A DNA stretch of 64,000 nucleotides from Neolentinus lepideus HHB14362 ss-1 (Eukaryota > Basidiomycota > Agaricomycetes > Gloeophyllales > Gloeophyllaceae), in assembly GCA_001632425.1 (NCBI GenBank), contig KV425579.1, positions 220,334 through 284,333 of the forward strand, read 5' to 3'. A program made the position numbers and the translations under genes. The notes beneath the pieces are model-generated. The model was not told the DNA's origin and did not search any database. It saw nothing but the letters and a program-made list of their open reading frames with translations. Below are positions 10,788 to 23,100 of the stretch, in pieces. The first letter of the stretch is position 1. Each line of letters opens with the position of its first letter.

Positions 10788-13317
10788 TCACCCCAGGTGC
10801 GGCGCCCGTCCCCTCCTAAACGGTGGCTGATAAAAACTCGGGTCCCTCTCATCCCCGCGCCCACTCCGATTCTCCAGCCGCGTCCGCTCTCCGTGGCCAT
10901 GATGGTTATTATTATGATGCAGCCCGGGCACGTACAGTGCCCCGCGGTTGTGCGAAGACCGCTCCTTCCTGCGGAGGTGCGTGGGCTTCGGGAAGGGCTC
11001 AGGGAGGCCTTGGTTCGGCCCATCCGAGTAGAAGATCTTGGGCCGCCACTCTTCCCGCTCGTCCATGATGCAGGAGTTCTTGAACTTTTCGACGAGGGCT
11101 TCCTTTCCTCTGCAAAAGAGGTATTCAGAATAAAATATAGCGCGAAATGCGCAAAGGACGCACTGGTAGTTGGCATAGCTCATCTGCAGGACCTTCTCGC
11201 TGGAGTACATGTTCCTATAACATCTCTTCGTCAGCACATAAATACCCTGTGACAGAGTGAAACGGGCGAACCACTTGACCCCCAACTTGGACTTGGCAAA
11301 CACCAACAAGTCCTGCACCGTAATAAAGTTCACAAACGCATACCCAACGTTGCATCCTACAAGCAAAATGCCACGCCCATTCAGCCAAGAGGTACACCAG
11401 GCCACCCAACACAACACGCACCATTCTGGAAATCCATCCTCAAATACAAAAAATCAATCCTCCGCGGCGTCACCCTCCCAATAAACTCCATCAAATCCTT
11501 ATCGCTCATCTTATTCGGGATGTTCTTGATCATCACCGTCGTCCTTGTATCCATCCCGTCCTCAATCCGCGCCAAATTCACCTGGTTGTGCTCCGGCCGC
11601 ACACTCGCGCCCCCCGGCGACACCGGATACGCGAGTGCAGGCGACAGGTGCACCGGCGACACGGACAGGTGCGTTGGGGAGATCGACAACGGTGACACCG
11701 CAGCCGGCGCTGCCTGCGGTATCTGCAGCGCATCGAGCCCGGCGTATCCCCTTACATACCCCATCGCGTCCACACTCGGTACACCCATCCCGAGCCCGAC
11801 GCCGTGCATCCCGTACCCATACGCCAACGCCGCGGCGTTCATATACTCCGCGTACTCGTGCTGCTGCTGCCGCACCTGCCGCGGCGGCTGCGCGTAGTAG
11901 TACGCCTCGCCCCACTGCTGCTGCGCCTGGTGCTGGTGCTGGTGCTGCGCGGGGTGCGCCTGGTCCATCGAGTACGCGTTCCACCCATCATACCCCGACG
12001 TGGGCATGTACGACTCGTACAGCGTCTCCCCCGCGCCTGTGCGCGAGAAGTCGTACACCTGCTCCGCCGGCGCGCTTACGTCCTCCTGAACGCTCCCCCT
12101 CTCCTCCTCCACCCCGCCCACGTGCCCCTTCCCCACCGCGTCGTACAAATGATAGTTGCTCCCCCTCCTTGCGAACTGCTCTCCGAGCGCCTCCTGGCGC
12201 CTGTCAGCGCTCACGCTGCGCGCCCGACCCCCGCGCGCATGCGGAGACTCTTCGCCGTCGAACCGCACGCGCGGTGAGAGCGACCCGCGGCGCTCCATGT
12301 TCGGGCTCGGCATCAGCCCGTCGTTTGCGCTGTCACTTACGCTGGGCATCAGTCCATCAGTGCTTGTCTGCGAGCCCCGCCGTTCCATATTCGGAGGCGC
12401 CAGGGAAGACGAAGACTGCGAGCCGCGTCGGTCCATGTTCGCCACCTCGCTGGGTGGCTCGTCCTGCTCAGCGCGCCGGAAAACTCGCAGCGTCGCGCCG
12501 AACATGGTGCGCCCGTCGAGCTCGAGCGCGGACGCGGCGTCGCGGATGTCCGAGTATTCTACTCTGATCGCCTGAATAAAGCGGGTGTGATCAGTCGGGT
12601 CTTTGCTTCGGCTAAACACGAGCACTCACTTCTCCACACACCTCCCACCCCTTTACCTTGCCGAAACCGGCGAAAAGAGCGCGCAACGCGCCGAGCTCGC
12701 ACTCGCGCCACCCGCCTTCGAGGCCGACGAATACCTCGCCGAGTGTTTCGACTTCGTTGATAAATGTCGAGTGGCCGATCAACTAAATGAGCACACCGTC
12801 AGCACACACCCAGCCTATGTCTCAATAGAAATACAACCGACCTCGCGCAACTCGTCTGCGCTGACAAACCTCGCGCCCACCTTTTCACCTCCCTCTTCCT
12901 TGCTCAGCCGCACCTCGCCGTTCTCGTCAAGCACAGCCGCCCCGTCGACTTGGCGGCGCACCTTCCCCGCCGCGCCTTCGTCCCAGAACGCGAGCACCAC
13001 CAGCCCGTGGGACTCGTGCAGGCGTACGTACATGCCCTTGACCTCGCCGCTGTACGGCGCGAACATGGCCTGGAGCGCGTCGGCGGAGAGGCGCGTCGGG
13101 AGGCTCGAGATCTAAACACAAATAAAATCAGGCCGGGAATTTTGTTTCGTGTGAGACGAATGCGTACCAACAAAAACCTGGAGCCGTCCTCGACAGAGAT
13201 GGCGTCCACGCCGGCGACGACGTCTTCGACGCTGGACGCTGTGCGGCGGGAGCTGGCGGGAGTGAGGGGCGGGGTGAGGAGGGGTGTGCGGGTGCCGGGG
13301 TCTAATTTATGTGACAT
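10788..13317 (-). CDS. mei2: MEI2-like RNA-binding protein (two N-terminal RRM-type domains, C-terminal RRM_2)
   Basis: Seven exons on the minus strand: 13317-13168, 13111-12842, 12782-12630, 12571-11422, 11356-11272, 11214-11164 and 11109-10788. They sum to 2181 nt, a whole number of codons (726 aa). The order is a short N-terminus, a first RRM-like domain (ISSLPTRLSADAL), a second (GEVFVGLEGG to RTMFGATLRVF), and a long low-complexity linker with four MERRGS/MDRRGS-type repeats and a His/Gln-rich stretch. The Mei2-type C-terminal RRM follows (TTVMIKNIPNKMSDKDL, CNVGYAFVNF, KFKNSCIMDEREEWRPK, PFPKPTHLRRKERS). The C-terminal RRM is diagnostic: Mei2 of fission yeast binds a meiotic RNA and drives entry to meiosis. 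The start at MSHKLD is chosen by position; an in-frame ATG at 13467 is an alternative. Function here is inferred from the family. Confidence 0.92.
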
Positions 13318-15562
13318 GCGGGGCGGGTTGGGCGAGGGCGGTTGTGGCTGTGGCGGGGCGGGCTGGGGACGGTTAAGGTGGGCCGGGATGGGACCGTAGC
13401 GTGGAGGCAGCCTGGTCACGTGGGGTAAGTGGTGGTGGCTGTTGCAGGGAACGAGAAAGCTCACCACAAATTGGGAAGAGACTGTTTTGTGTGGAGGGCG
13501 CGTTGGGTGGTTGGCTGCAAAATCTGTCCATCAGGCAGGTTGACGGCAGCGAAGATTTGGACGTACTTTGTCCTGCCCGGCGGGAATGTGAGCCGGGAAT
13601 TTGTCCATTATTTTAGCGGGTATTACGAAAAATGAGACGTAAATAAGCGAAAAGTGCAAGCAGTGAGGCAAGACTGTCAAAAAGCCGTTTGTTTGCAAGA
13701 ACACGACAAGGTAGCAAGAGGGCGGTCAGAGGGAGGGCGGTGTTGGTTTTATATTGGGGGGAGGATCGATTGGAAGAGTGTGGCAGGACGTAACGAAGGC
13801 GGGCCACGACGAGCAATCGCGGTCTTTTCGCAGCCAAAGTCAGACAAGGATAGACAAGGACAGACCCAAGTCAGAAAGCGTCGCAGTGAGCAGCAGAGAA
13901 TGGGAATTGCACCGTCATGAACACCGTCGCCGATCAGCAGCACTGGTAGTTGGGGCTCCTAATACGGTCAACAAACAATGCACCCACCCCAATTAGCGCC
14001 TCTCTCTCCATAATCGGTTCCCTCTCGCATAGCAACCCTTTAATTAACACCTTGAACTTTGCACAAAATACCTCCGAGCCGCCGGCCATAATGAAAGAAT
14101 CTTTGAATTCGATCCGAAGCTTGTACAATGTGGACCGCTCTAGACAGTGCCGTAACTTCTTATGGCAGTCTAACAACATTCACGGTATTACTGGCCTCGC
14201 TGAGTTGCAATTTTGTTTCCGTGTCTTCACACGCTTGTCTGACATGCCGTTTTGGATTATATGTGTGTAAAAGCTGTGCAATCGCGCCCTAGGTAACATG
14301 CTAATCTTTATGGTACAAGCAACGGGTGGAAAAAAGGTGGGGTATAGGGGGAACACATACATAACTGACTTTTGTGAGGAGACACCACTGTAGAAGTGGC
14401 AAGCAGCACTGAGGGTGTACACTGGTGAGCCACATCCCTAGTAAGCATATGGTTCTCTAATAGTCACTGACAATTTATTGTATTAGATTGGCAGTGGACT
14501 GTGATAGGCAGCACACAACAACAACAACAACAAAAGAAATATAAAATAGATCCTACAAGGAAATATAAAAGAAACAAAACACAGTTAGAGATGTAAGGTG
14601 GCTGAGTAGAGTGAATGGCAAAGTTGGTTCAGTGGAGGGAAAAAGCAGATGACATATTAACTAGTTCTGTGCATAATTCATCTGCAACAAAATGTGTCAA
14701 ATGGGATACACTAGAATGTGGCAGAAAACTCAAAAGATGTGGAAAATTCAGGAGAATGAAAGACACATTAGACACAGGTAGACATGGGAAAACCTATAAT
14801 ACTTGAAGGACACGGAAAATGCAGGAACACAGGGACTCACAAAAGACTTGGGTCAGAAGGTGCACAGTCACCTTGTCCTGGGTCGCTAAGTCCACACAGT
14901 AATACTGGTACTCAATTTCTTGTTTCTGCTGTAGAATTTGCACAGGTTAAATACAATACAATGCAAATGTAAAGGAGCAACATTGCCTATTGATTCCCAC
15001 AGTCAGAAAACACAGAACACAGATTTATAGTGTAGAAAATGCAATACTGGCAGATAATTCACAAAAGTATTGCACAAGAAATGTGGTATCCTAAGGAGTA
15101 TCTCATGTTAAAATGGGGGGAATGTGTATAATAATGAGGGAGGAGGGACAGAATTATTGGGTGAGGACTATAAATTTGATTCTGTAGTCACTTTGTAGTC
15201 AACACTACAACCGGAGAATGAATCAGTGCTCAAAAGTTGTAGTAGAGATTACAAACATACCATCCCATGGTATCTCACCTAAAAACATGTTAGGAAAAAG
15301 ATATTTCATTGGTGATATACAGCCTAAGATACTCAGGCCTCACCAAATTGCCCTGCACAACAGTGTCCCACTCTGCCAAGCATATTAAATGGATTTACTT
15401 CCTACAGTGTCGTGTGATTCACGCAGTAGAGGCTGTATAGCACGATGAGTTTCTTCCACATTTGGTAATCGTACCCAGAGGAAACAACGTAAAAGAATAA
15501 AAGCGGTACAATGAAACTAGACAGCATAAATACAAATACCAGAGTCCACAGCACATGGGTAT
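13318..15562. other. Intergenic; CpG-poor stretch and short CAA repeat
   Basis: The first part is the likely promoter and 5' UTR of MEI2. No gene is seen. From about 14440 to 15400 the sequence is AT-rich and nearly free of CpG, with a CAA microsatellite at 14515-14533. This composition differs from both neighbouring genes and suggests a long-methylated, decayed insertion. I found no terminal repeats or coding remnants in it. Confidence 0.5.
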
Positions 15563-16513
15563 TCATCCCAAATAACGCCAAATCAGATAAAAACAAAAGA
15601 ACGTGAATATCGCACCCGCAAAGAATATATACATATCCTGCGTACTACCGCAACCCCAGTCAGCCTCCTCAAACCATACAGGCACCGAAAGAGCCACTCA
15701 CCTCCTCCGCTCGATCCACCCAATAACATCCCGACTCATCCCGAGCGTATTTGCCGCGTCCAGCAGCCTCCGCTGCGTGCCCTTCAGCACGTTCCGCTGG
15801 TCAACGAGGTTGTCGAGGACTTCCCTGCCCTGAGCGAGGAAGTCGTCCAAGCGCGCCTCGGTGTTCTGCAGGAACGTGTGCTCGCGGAGCGCGTGATCGT
15901 CGCGCAGTGTTGAGTTCGCAGCGGGAAAGGGCGACGAGGAGACGTCGGAGAGAGAGGAGGATGTAGGCGCGAAGCGCCGCCGCGAGTCGGAGGCACCCGG
16001 GGAGAGGGCCGCTGCGGAGGACGTGAAGAGGTCGTTGCGTGTCTGGTGAGCAAGAGAAGTCGTGAAGCTCGGGACGAAGAGACGTGGACTCAGCGTACTT
16101 GCGACTCCGCGTGCGTCCTCAGCTGCTCAAACGCGCTCCGCAGCTCCGAATAGTCGCTTCTGAATTTCTGCACGCGCCTGCGACCCCCATCAGCCTGCCA
16201 CCCACCTAGCCTGTCACAGCACGCTATTGGTACTTACATCTGCGCTTTCTCCTGCTTCGCCTTGATGATCTCCCTCCGTGCCATCGAGTCGTAGTCCTCA
16301 ATCGTTCTGCTCATTGCTGCAAGCGACGCCGATATCTGCCCTAGCGGGGCCGCGGTGAGATTACATGGACACGTTTGGAGGTAGACAGACAGGCCGGAAG
16401 CGGGAGAGCAGCGCACCTAGCAGCGACGCGGATGACTCGCCATTCCGAAGCCGCTCGAGGTCGGCTTGGATGGAGTTTGTTTGGCGGACGCCGAGCGTGT
16501 ACAGGGAGTTCAT
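15563..16513 (-). CDS. BOS1: v-SNARE BOS1 (membrin / GOSR2 type)
   Basis: Five exons on the minus strand: 16513-16417, 16340-16238, 16177-16099, 16042-15702 and 15644-15563. They sum to 702 nt, giving 233 aa, close to the 244 aa of yeast Bos1. The N-terminus (MNSLYTLGVRQTNSIQADLE) and helices (AMSRTIEDYDSMARREIIK; RSDYSELRSAFEQLR) fit the family. The SNARE motif runs from LREHTFLQNTEARLDDFLAQ through LKGTQRRLLDAANTLG to GWIERR. The tail anchor FAGAIFTFFCFYLIWRYLG ends at the stop. The last intron uses the acceptor at 15645, which gives STQDMYIFF in frame. Bos1 acts in fusion of ER-derived vesicles with the early Golgi. A 3' fragment of this gene also occurs at 6.5 kb. Confidence 0.95.
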
Positions 16514-16949
16514 GGCACACAATAGGTTTCGGGCGATGTCGGTAAAGTCTCAGTAGGTGGAAAATATAGTCAGAGGATCGGCGCGGAAGACTAGAACGAG
16601 AGAAGACGGGACTTGGAACGCAGTGGCGTCGTGTACACACTTGTGGCTCGCGTGGCCACTACGTGTCGCGATGCGTCCGAACTGTCACTTCGACTTCGAC
16701 TATGTACATCCGTCATAGAAGTGCATGCATATTCTACATCAGTATAACAATCCTTGCCTTCTCCCTCTCTCGCATCAGGTGCCGCCACGCTATTATTCAT
16801 TCTCCCATCTAATATATCTAATTCTGTTCATCAGAGTGAGGACGAATCGCACGTGGGCTTAGTTATCATTATTTAAATAATCTCAGCATTGAAGTCCGTA
16901 AACACAATTGTAAATATTAAGGCTCCTGAAATCAATGAAGAGACGATGT
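16514..16949. other. BOS1 upstream region
   Basis: Presumed promoter and 5' UTR of BOS1. No coding region is supported. The CACTA-like element begins at its right edge, about 440 bp from the BOS1 start codon. Confidence 0.5.
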
Positions 16950-17539
16950 CACTGCGGGCAAGGTACCTTGTAATCCGTGATTAAATGGTGATTATGTGCG
17001 GATTAGATAACGAAAATAATCAGGATAAACTCCATCAACATGTGCCAAAATTATATCTAATTAACTCCATCATTTATTCAACATGATAGACACCATTTGA
17101 ATGTCATCAGAATGAGGTGCTAGATTGCAAGCCAGAGCATAGTGTGATAAAGCCAAATGTGTACTGTAAGAGGGTATTTAATATATGTTCTCAGATGACC
17201 TCAGTTGAGCATATGTTGATCTTATTGTGACTCAAAATAAAATCAGCATATAATCAGCATACAATCAGAGGATCAACATATAATCAGAATAAGATTGGCA
17301 GGATTATAGTAAGATATGTTGTAAATTTCATATTATCACCATATGTTCTTCATTGCAATCCAATACCCCATTCTAGCTATCTTCCCACAAAGACTGAGGT
17401 CTACAAGCAGAATAAATTGCAGAGCCAACTGAGTATAAAATCACCATATCCTCAGGGAGATAATTATAGTTGTATAAGTTATTCAATCACTATATAATCA
17501 TCATTTAATCGCCGAATTCAAGGTACCATGCCCGCAGTG
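16950..17539. mobile_element. Non-autonomous CACTA-like element (590 bp)
   Basis: 46-nt terminal inverted repeats lie at 16950-16995 and 17494-17539. They begin CACTGCGGGC and share most positions, including GGTACCTTG and GATTAAATG; they differ at a few bases. The element is flanked by the same 3 bp (TGT) at 16947-16949 and 17540-17542. A CACTG start and a 3-bp target duplication fit the CACTA (EnSpm) superfamily. The inside is AT-rich with many AATCA/ATAATCAG units and has no coding capacity, so it would need a transposase from elsewhere. Confidence 0.8.
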
Positions 17540-17641
17540 TGTGCGTGCGTTCCAACGATAAAGTTGGGGTGAAATGGTGTTGTTCTGACCACGCCCACGA
17601 AGTTTGGGTCCTAGGAACTAAAGCTACTTTAAATCAGCTAG

Positions 17642-17784
17642 GTCGGAAATTTCCGTACCCCATTATAATTGAAAAATGATCTAAAAAACAGATGGAAATG
17701 GTATGATTACGAATTTTCATCCCATTTTAAATACTCCATCTTTCCGCTAATAATCGATTATAATGAGGTACGGAAATTTCCGAC
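17642..17784. mobile_element. Tiny hairpin/MITE-like inverted repeat (143 bp)
   Basis: 28-nt inverted arms at 17642-17669 and 17757-17784 differ at one position. Both carry the inner palindrome GGAAATTTCC. The interior of about 87 bp is AT-rich and non-coding. The size and arms fit a very short MITE, but a clear target duplication was not found. Confidence 0.6.
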
Positions 17785-17949
17785 GTTATCAAAGGCAGTA
17801 CGTACCCAACTGTATTCTCTGGGACCATTCCGCCATTAGCTTGCATCTAGGCGGCCTGCAAGTACTAGGAAAAAGCTAGTCCGGCCTGAGTATAGGATAC
17901 TTCGATGAATGAGTAACGGTATGACATCATGCCTACCAAAGTGGGAGCC

Positions 17950-20135
17950 CCTCGACTCGGCAGCTTGAATATTTGAGGGCATAACGCGCGCTTGTACAAA
18001 TCGGAGAGACAGGAAAACAGCGCCCGCGGGAAGACGTGGCCAGAGGATGTCGAAAGGTCCTGCTACAGAATGTTTTTGAGAACAGGCTCGGAAGGAGCGC
18101 TAGAGTGCCGCCGAGTTCGCTCAGGGTTGCTATACCAATTCTGCAGCAATGACGCCCGTCGTCGAGCCGCGGATCAGACCATTCTAAAAACTAGTACCTC
18201 TCGAACTGCCGTATGAGTCCATCCGCAGCTGGGATTCGCGACACAAAACAGGAGTCGATGCGTAGCTCTGCTCGGATGATCAACCATCTATGTCGCAGCA
18301 TAACATCGAGTTCTCACCTATTCGAAGTAGTATTACGAAGACGATAAAAATCGCAACTGAAGAGCACTCATGTAATCATCCACGCACCGAGCGAGGAATA
18401 GTGCTTTCATTACATACGGTCCCCATAATATAAGGCGTGGGGCCATCTAGAATCCTGAAAAGAGAGATCACATCCGAACTGGAGGAGGGAGTAGAACCTT
18501 GGTGGATGAATGTACGAATGTTATTGTCAATGTTAGCGCAGATTTCTTGCACTACTGACGCCACAGGCTTGCTCTAGTGATGTGTGCTAGTGGTGTGTCC
18601 CTCGATTCGAAGTCACCTGGAGATGCTGTTCGGCCTGTTCGCGATTAAGAGATACGCCCAGACCCAGAGAAAGCCTCCTAGTGTAAACGCGCAGTCACCT
18701 CAGGTATACAAGGATTAACGTTCCAGGGCCACGTCTCAGTCGACCGGCACCATCCTATACACGAGATGGCCCCGCATTGGCAGTGCCGCTCCCCATAGCC
18801 ATCTTGGGGTAACGGGGTTCGTGCACAGGGCGTGGGTACTTCTCCAGGAGGCGGGTATTCAACCTAGTTCATTACTCTACTGCACCGAGATCGACTAGAG
18901 AATCACCTGTCGATATCGGCAGAACCAGAGCGAATGTATACCTCTGGCGGAAGTGACTGAAACGACCAAATTTCAAGCTTCGAAGGATGGCTGGTAGAGA
19001 GTGCCTCTTCTTTCACTCGTTCGTCTAGAGATTCGACTGAAAAGAGGTGTTCTGACGTGTTTGGTGCAGGGACTGGGGATGTACGGGTGAAACACCACGC
19101 CAACCCTCCTCCGTGCGGCAGACCTCTGACATTATAACTTCAACGATCTTCGTGTCTATTGCCGCGAAAGAAGAGTTCGCTGTATCCGTAGAGACGAGGT
19201 GATATGCAAAGGGTAGGACCTGGATTAAAATTTACAATGTACTGGGTCACAGACTGTCGTTGATGGAAATTTTGAGAGATTTTTGAGAGATTTGGAATAA
19301 GCAGACGTCAGTTTCTCCGGACTCCAGAACAGCGGTGATTGCAACGAGTTGAAGAACTCGGATGGTACATGTGGAAATACTGAAGGGATGTTTCCATCTG
19401 GTAGTTGCGATATCCATAGCAGCGAGCAATAGGTCTTGTTGGTGGTGGTCAAGATGAAGTCCGACGGGAAACCATGGACAATTGCCGAGTCTTATTTTGA
19501 AGAACTACTGCCACAACTAATATTGGATCGTTCAGGAATGCTACTCATAGGATTCAGCCCAGTCACTGCGCAGCAAAACTCCCAATCTGCTTGATTAACA
19601 TCTTTCTTGGATCCTCCGGACGCCATGCGGGAGCCCAAGTCCGCCGACGCACAAGAGAGCCCGCCGGTCTACGAGCTGAAGCCTCCAGAATGGCTGCCCA
19701 AGGTTTCTACAAATGCTGACTTAGGTCCGTCTGTCAAGCTGGTTATTCTCGCACCGTCGTTCCAGCAGTCTTTATAGGGTACATCGGGTTTCACCCTCCT
19801 CGTCCAGGACAGGCGGAAGACGTTCTCTCTGAAGGGAATATCAAGAATGGATTTAGTGTCGGGCATTCAGTTATGGTGGGTTGCGAGTTTGTAAGATTCA
19901 TAAGATGTGTTCTGACCAGGTCAATCAAGGCCGAAACATTCACTTCTGTGGACGCGGTCAACCAGCACTTGAAAGGCGGGGTGCTGGTAGAGCTGGATGA
20001 GTTCATGAATCAAGTGTTCGCGAGACGTGCAGAGACTATCCCATCCATCCCGTAAGTCCTCTTTTCATTACATTCTGTCACCATGACCGATGCCACAATA
20101 GTGCATCCTCCTTCCGCTTACCCTCGCGCGTGACG
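17950..20135 (+). repeat. Right arm of inverted duplication (MED12 upstream and 5' exons)
   Basis: Partner of the left arm at about 7400-10000, in opposite orientation. This arm contains the intact MED12 start, so it is likely the source copy. From 17950 to 19624 I see no protein-coding gene other than decayed matches to the left arm; part of this must serve as the MED12 promoter. The 7.9 kb between the arms holds MEI2, BOS1 and two small elements. Confidence 0.8.
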
Positions 20136-23100
20136 CTCAATGAATCTAAACGGCAATCCTGGTTCGCAGACCTCGCCAACCCCGAGGTCCCCCTACAGAA
20201 GCTAGGTAAAAGCGTGCCTCACGGTGCCAAAGGAGGCGACTTGCTTGATCTCCTACAGACGAATAATGTCTCGATGCCGCGCGCGGTGTGGTTTCTGCGG
20301 GTATTCGGCGCGAATGAGACAGCTGGCCTTAGGAACAAGCCGTCGTATAATCCGACTCAATATAGCGTGGAGTGGGCTAATGTTGTTACGACGCATTTAA
20401 AGAAGCAGTTGGGCGAGATTGCCTTGCCGGTTGCTGTCAGAGCTGGGATGAATGTTAAACAGATGTTCAAAGGCGTGTTATCGGATCCTGCTTCACGAGA
20501 GCGTTGGATCTCTCGCTTCTCTTACTGGTGAGGCCGTCCTGCCTGGTCCGAAGGGAATCATATTACTTACAAGGCTAAAGCCTCAGTCTTCTGAGGACGT
20601 TCTACTCCGAGGGTCTCGTCGACAACCGGACGTTCCTGTCGTGGCTTGTGCAGCAGATGGCCAGTTGCAATCTTGCGCAAGCGGGATTCCTTGCTCGGCT
20701 CGCAGACGAATACCTGGACGGGATGCTCGTAAGCCGAGCTTTGGCACGAACTTTCGTTGACGCGTGCTTGAGCAAGCTTGCTGAGGTGAGACATTAACTA
20801 TTATCAGATTTTGGAGGATATTTATGCCATCCACTTAGATAAGGACAACTGGAATGCAAGATGTACTTTGTAGCCTCGAGTCATCTTTGAAAACCCTACT
20901 GCAAGTAAGTGAACACCACGCTTGTAGGTGCCGTGTGTAACACATATCAGCGAACATGTCTAGTGCTGCCCGACGCCTTCGTCAGCCCTCGAACATGGCT
21001 CACCCACGCAGACCTCATATCTAAGGTCCTCCAGCAAGAAGTCGAGTCTCACGCCGTGCAACAAGACCTGCTCGACAATCTGGCCGATATCAAACGGCGG
21101 AACGAGGCGATGCTCTTCCGTGTCCTCCCCCCGCGCGAGCCTGCGACACTTGGTTCTGCAGTATCGGATGTGCAGCTGCTCAACTCTCTGTGCACTGCTG
21201 ACGACTTTGATGGCGCCGCTTTCTTTGACAGCCATAATGAGGATGTCGCTGCTTTTACCCGCAAGCTCGACTTACTCCTTTGCTGGTGTGTCACACCGTT
21301 GCAGTATGGCGACAACAGGACATATGCGACGATATCCCTACTCTTGCAGTGGCGTGACCGGGCGCACGAGCGCGCGTGGCGAAGGAACGTGGGTGCGCCG
21401 ACACAACTACTGCAGGATTTGCTGTTTGACTGGTTGGATTCATCCGACATGGCTGGGGATCCCGATAATATCCGTGCCATCGCGTGGCTGTATGGTGGTT
21501 TGGCGAAGCATGATCTTTTCTCATACGCGGAGTATCTCCAGCGCTTGATCTCGCGGGGAGAGGTGGGGATATCAGATACTGAGGTGAGCTGCAGAACGCA
21601 TCTTGCTTCAGCGAGACCTGATCATGATGCTAGAGTCCGTCAAGGCATCGGACGTTCCTGAGGTGGCTTCCATTGCAGAAGAGCAACTCTGCGTTAGTCA
21701 ACCAAAGGAAGGTCATATTGTACGGCGTGCGTGTGCGCGAGACACCTGAGGACGCTATCGAGAAGGAGCTTCGCAAGGAAGTAAGGGCATTGGTTCCTGA
21801 ATTGTTTAATGGTAGGCCACATTCAGTCCAAGGACGACGAAACTCATATGGTGTGGCTAGGTGATGCGCATGTGACCCCAACTTATCTGTCATCTATGAC
21901 AGCTGCGTGTTCGGGATTGATTAATGCCTGTCGGTTCGAACAGATACGGACTGTAAGGCAATGGTTATTACCTATCATGCGGAAATATATTGCGCGGTAA
22001 GTGTCTATATAGCCATCTATCTGCCCCTTAATGAAGCACCACTGTAGTCATTCGGCGGATACGCCTTCTCTGAACATCACGAACGTGTACTGTACGATAG
22101 TGGCCTTGTTCGAACTGATCAAATGCTACGAGTCGATCATGGAGGTAAGCAGAATGAGAACCTCAGTCTTTTGAATACTCAAATTACCGTATCGTAGATC
22201 AGTCTCCTCGCTTTGGAATGCGTGCAGACTAACGAAATGATTACCGCAGTTATAGAGACCTTCCGCCGTCATATGAACATATGGGTGTGCATGAATGCTA
22301 CCGGCACTATCACATCTGCCCTATACGAGGCCCACCAATACTGGCGACACCAGGGCAACCAAACCCGCGCCTTATTGGATCTCGTCAAGGATATGGATGC
22401 AGGGAGACATCTTGACCAGGCATCAAGAGACCAGATGGAGACGGACATATCAAGTCTCTCTAACGCACTTTGCCCACACAGTGATAATCCAGACCCCGTC
22501 CGTTCAGTACTGCCCGAGATTCTAATGCTTGCCCAGGACACGAATCCGGAAGCGCCGTCACTTCTCGCGAATGCTCTCTGGTATAAATACAAATCCGCCT
22601 CGGACTGGGCGTGGAAGGTGTGGGACAACACCATCGCCAGTCTCCGCCAGATACCGATGATGAGTCAAGACCTAACCGGTCGACATATCTGCGCGCTGCG
22701 GTATGGCGACTTCTTACTGCATATTGACCAGCATCTTCCACATGGATTCGACAGCCAGGTTTTGCAATGGTGTTTAGGATCCGGAAAGAATGAAGTTGCT
22801 GCCCTGAACTCGGACTCATGGGATGTTGTGACCATTGTACTGCTATACCTCGTGGTACATGGCGCTCTCACTGTCACCACCATCTTTCAAGGCTTCGTGT
22901 ATCCGGCCTGGCAGCTAGGCGCTAATAGCACGTCCAGAGAACAAGCTACTTCGCTGCAAGTATTTCTTCGTGCGGCCAACGATCTCTTCCAACGCTCACT
23001 CTTAGGTGATGACTGTAACGTCGACTGTACTCCCCCTTGCAACCTCCCCGAGCTTCAGCGTCTTTTGACGCGACGTCTGGATATCTACAGAGAGAAACAT

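Noticed and set aside
11545..12567. Long plus-strand open frame (340 codons) rich in Arg, Pro and Ser
   Set aside because: It lies antisense to the GC-rich fourth exon of MEI2. Its composition is what the reverse strand of that exon produces, and it has no domain.
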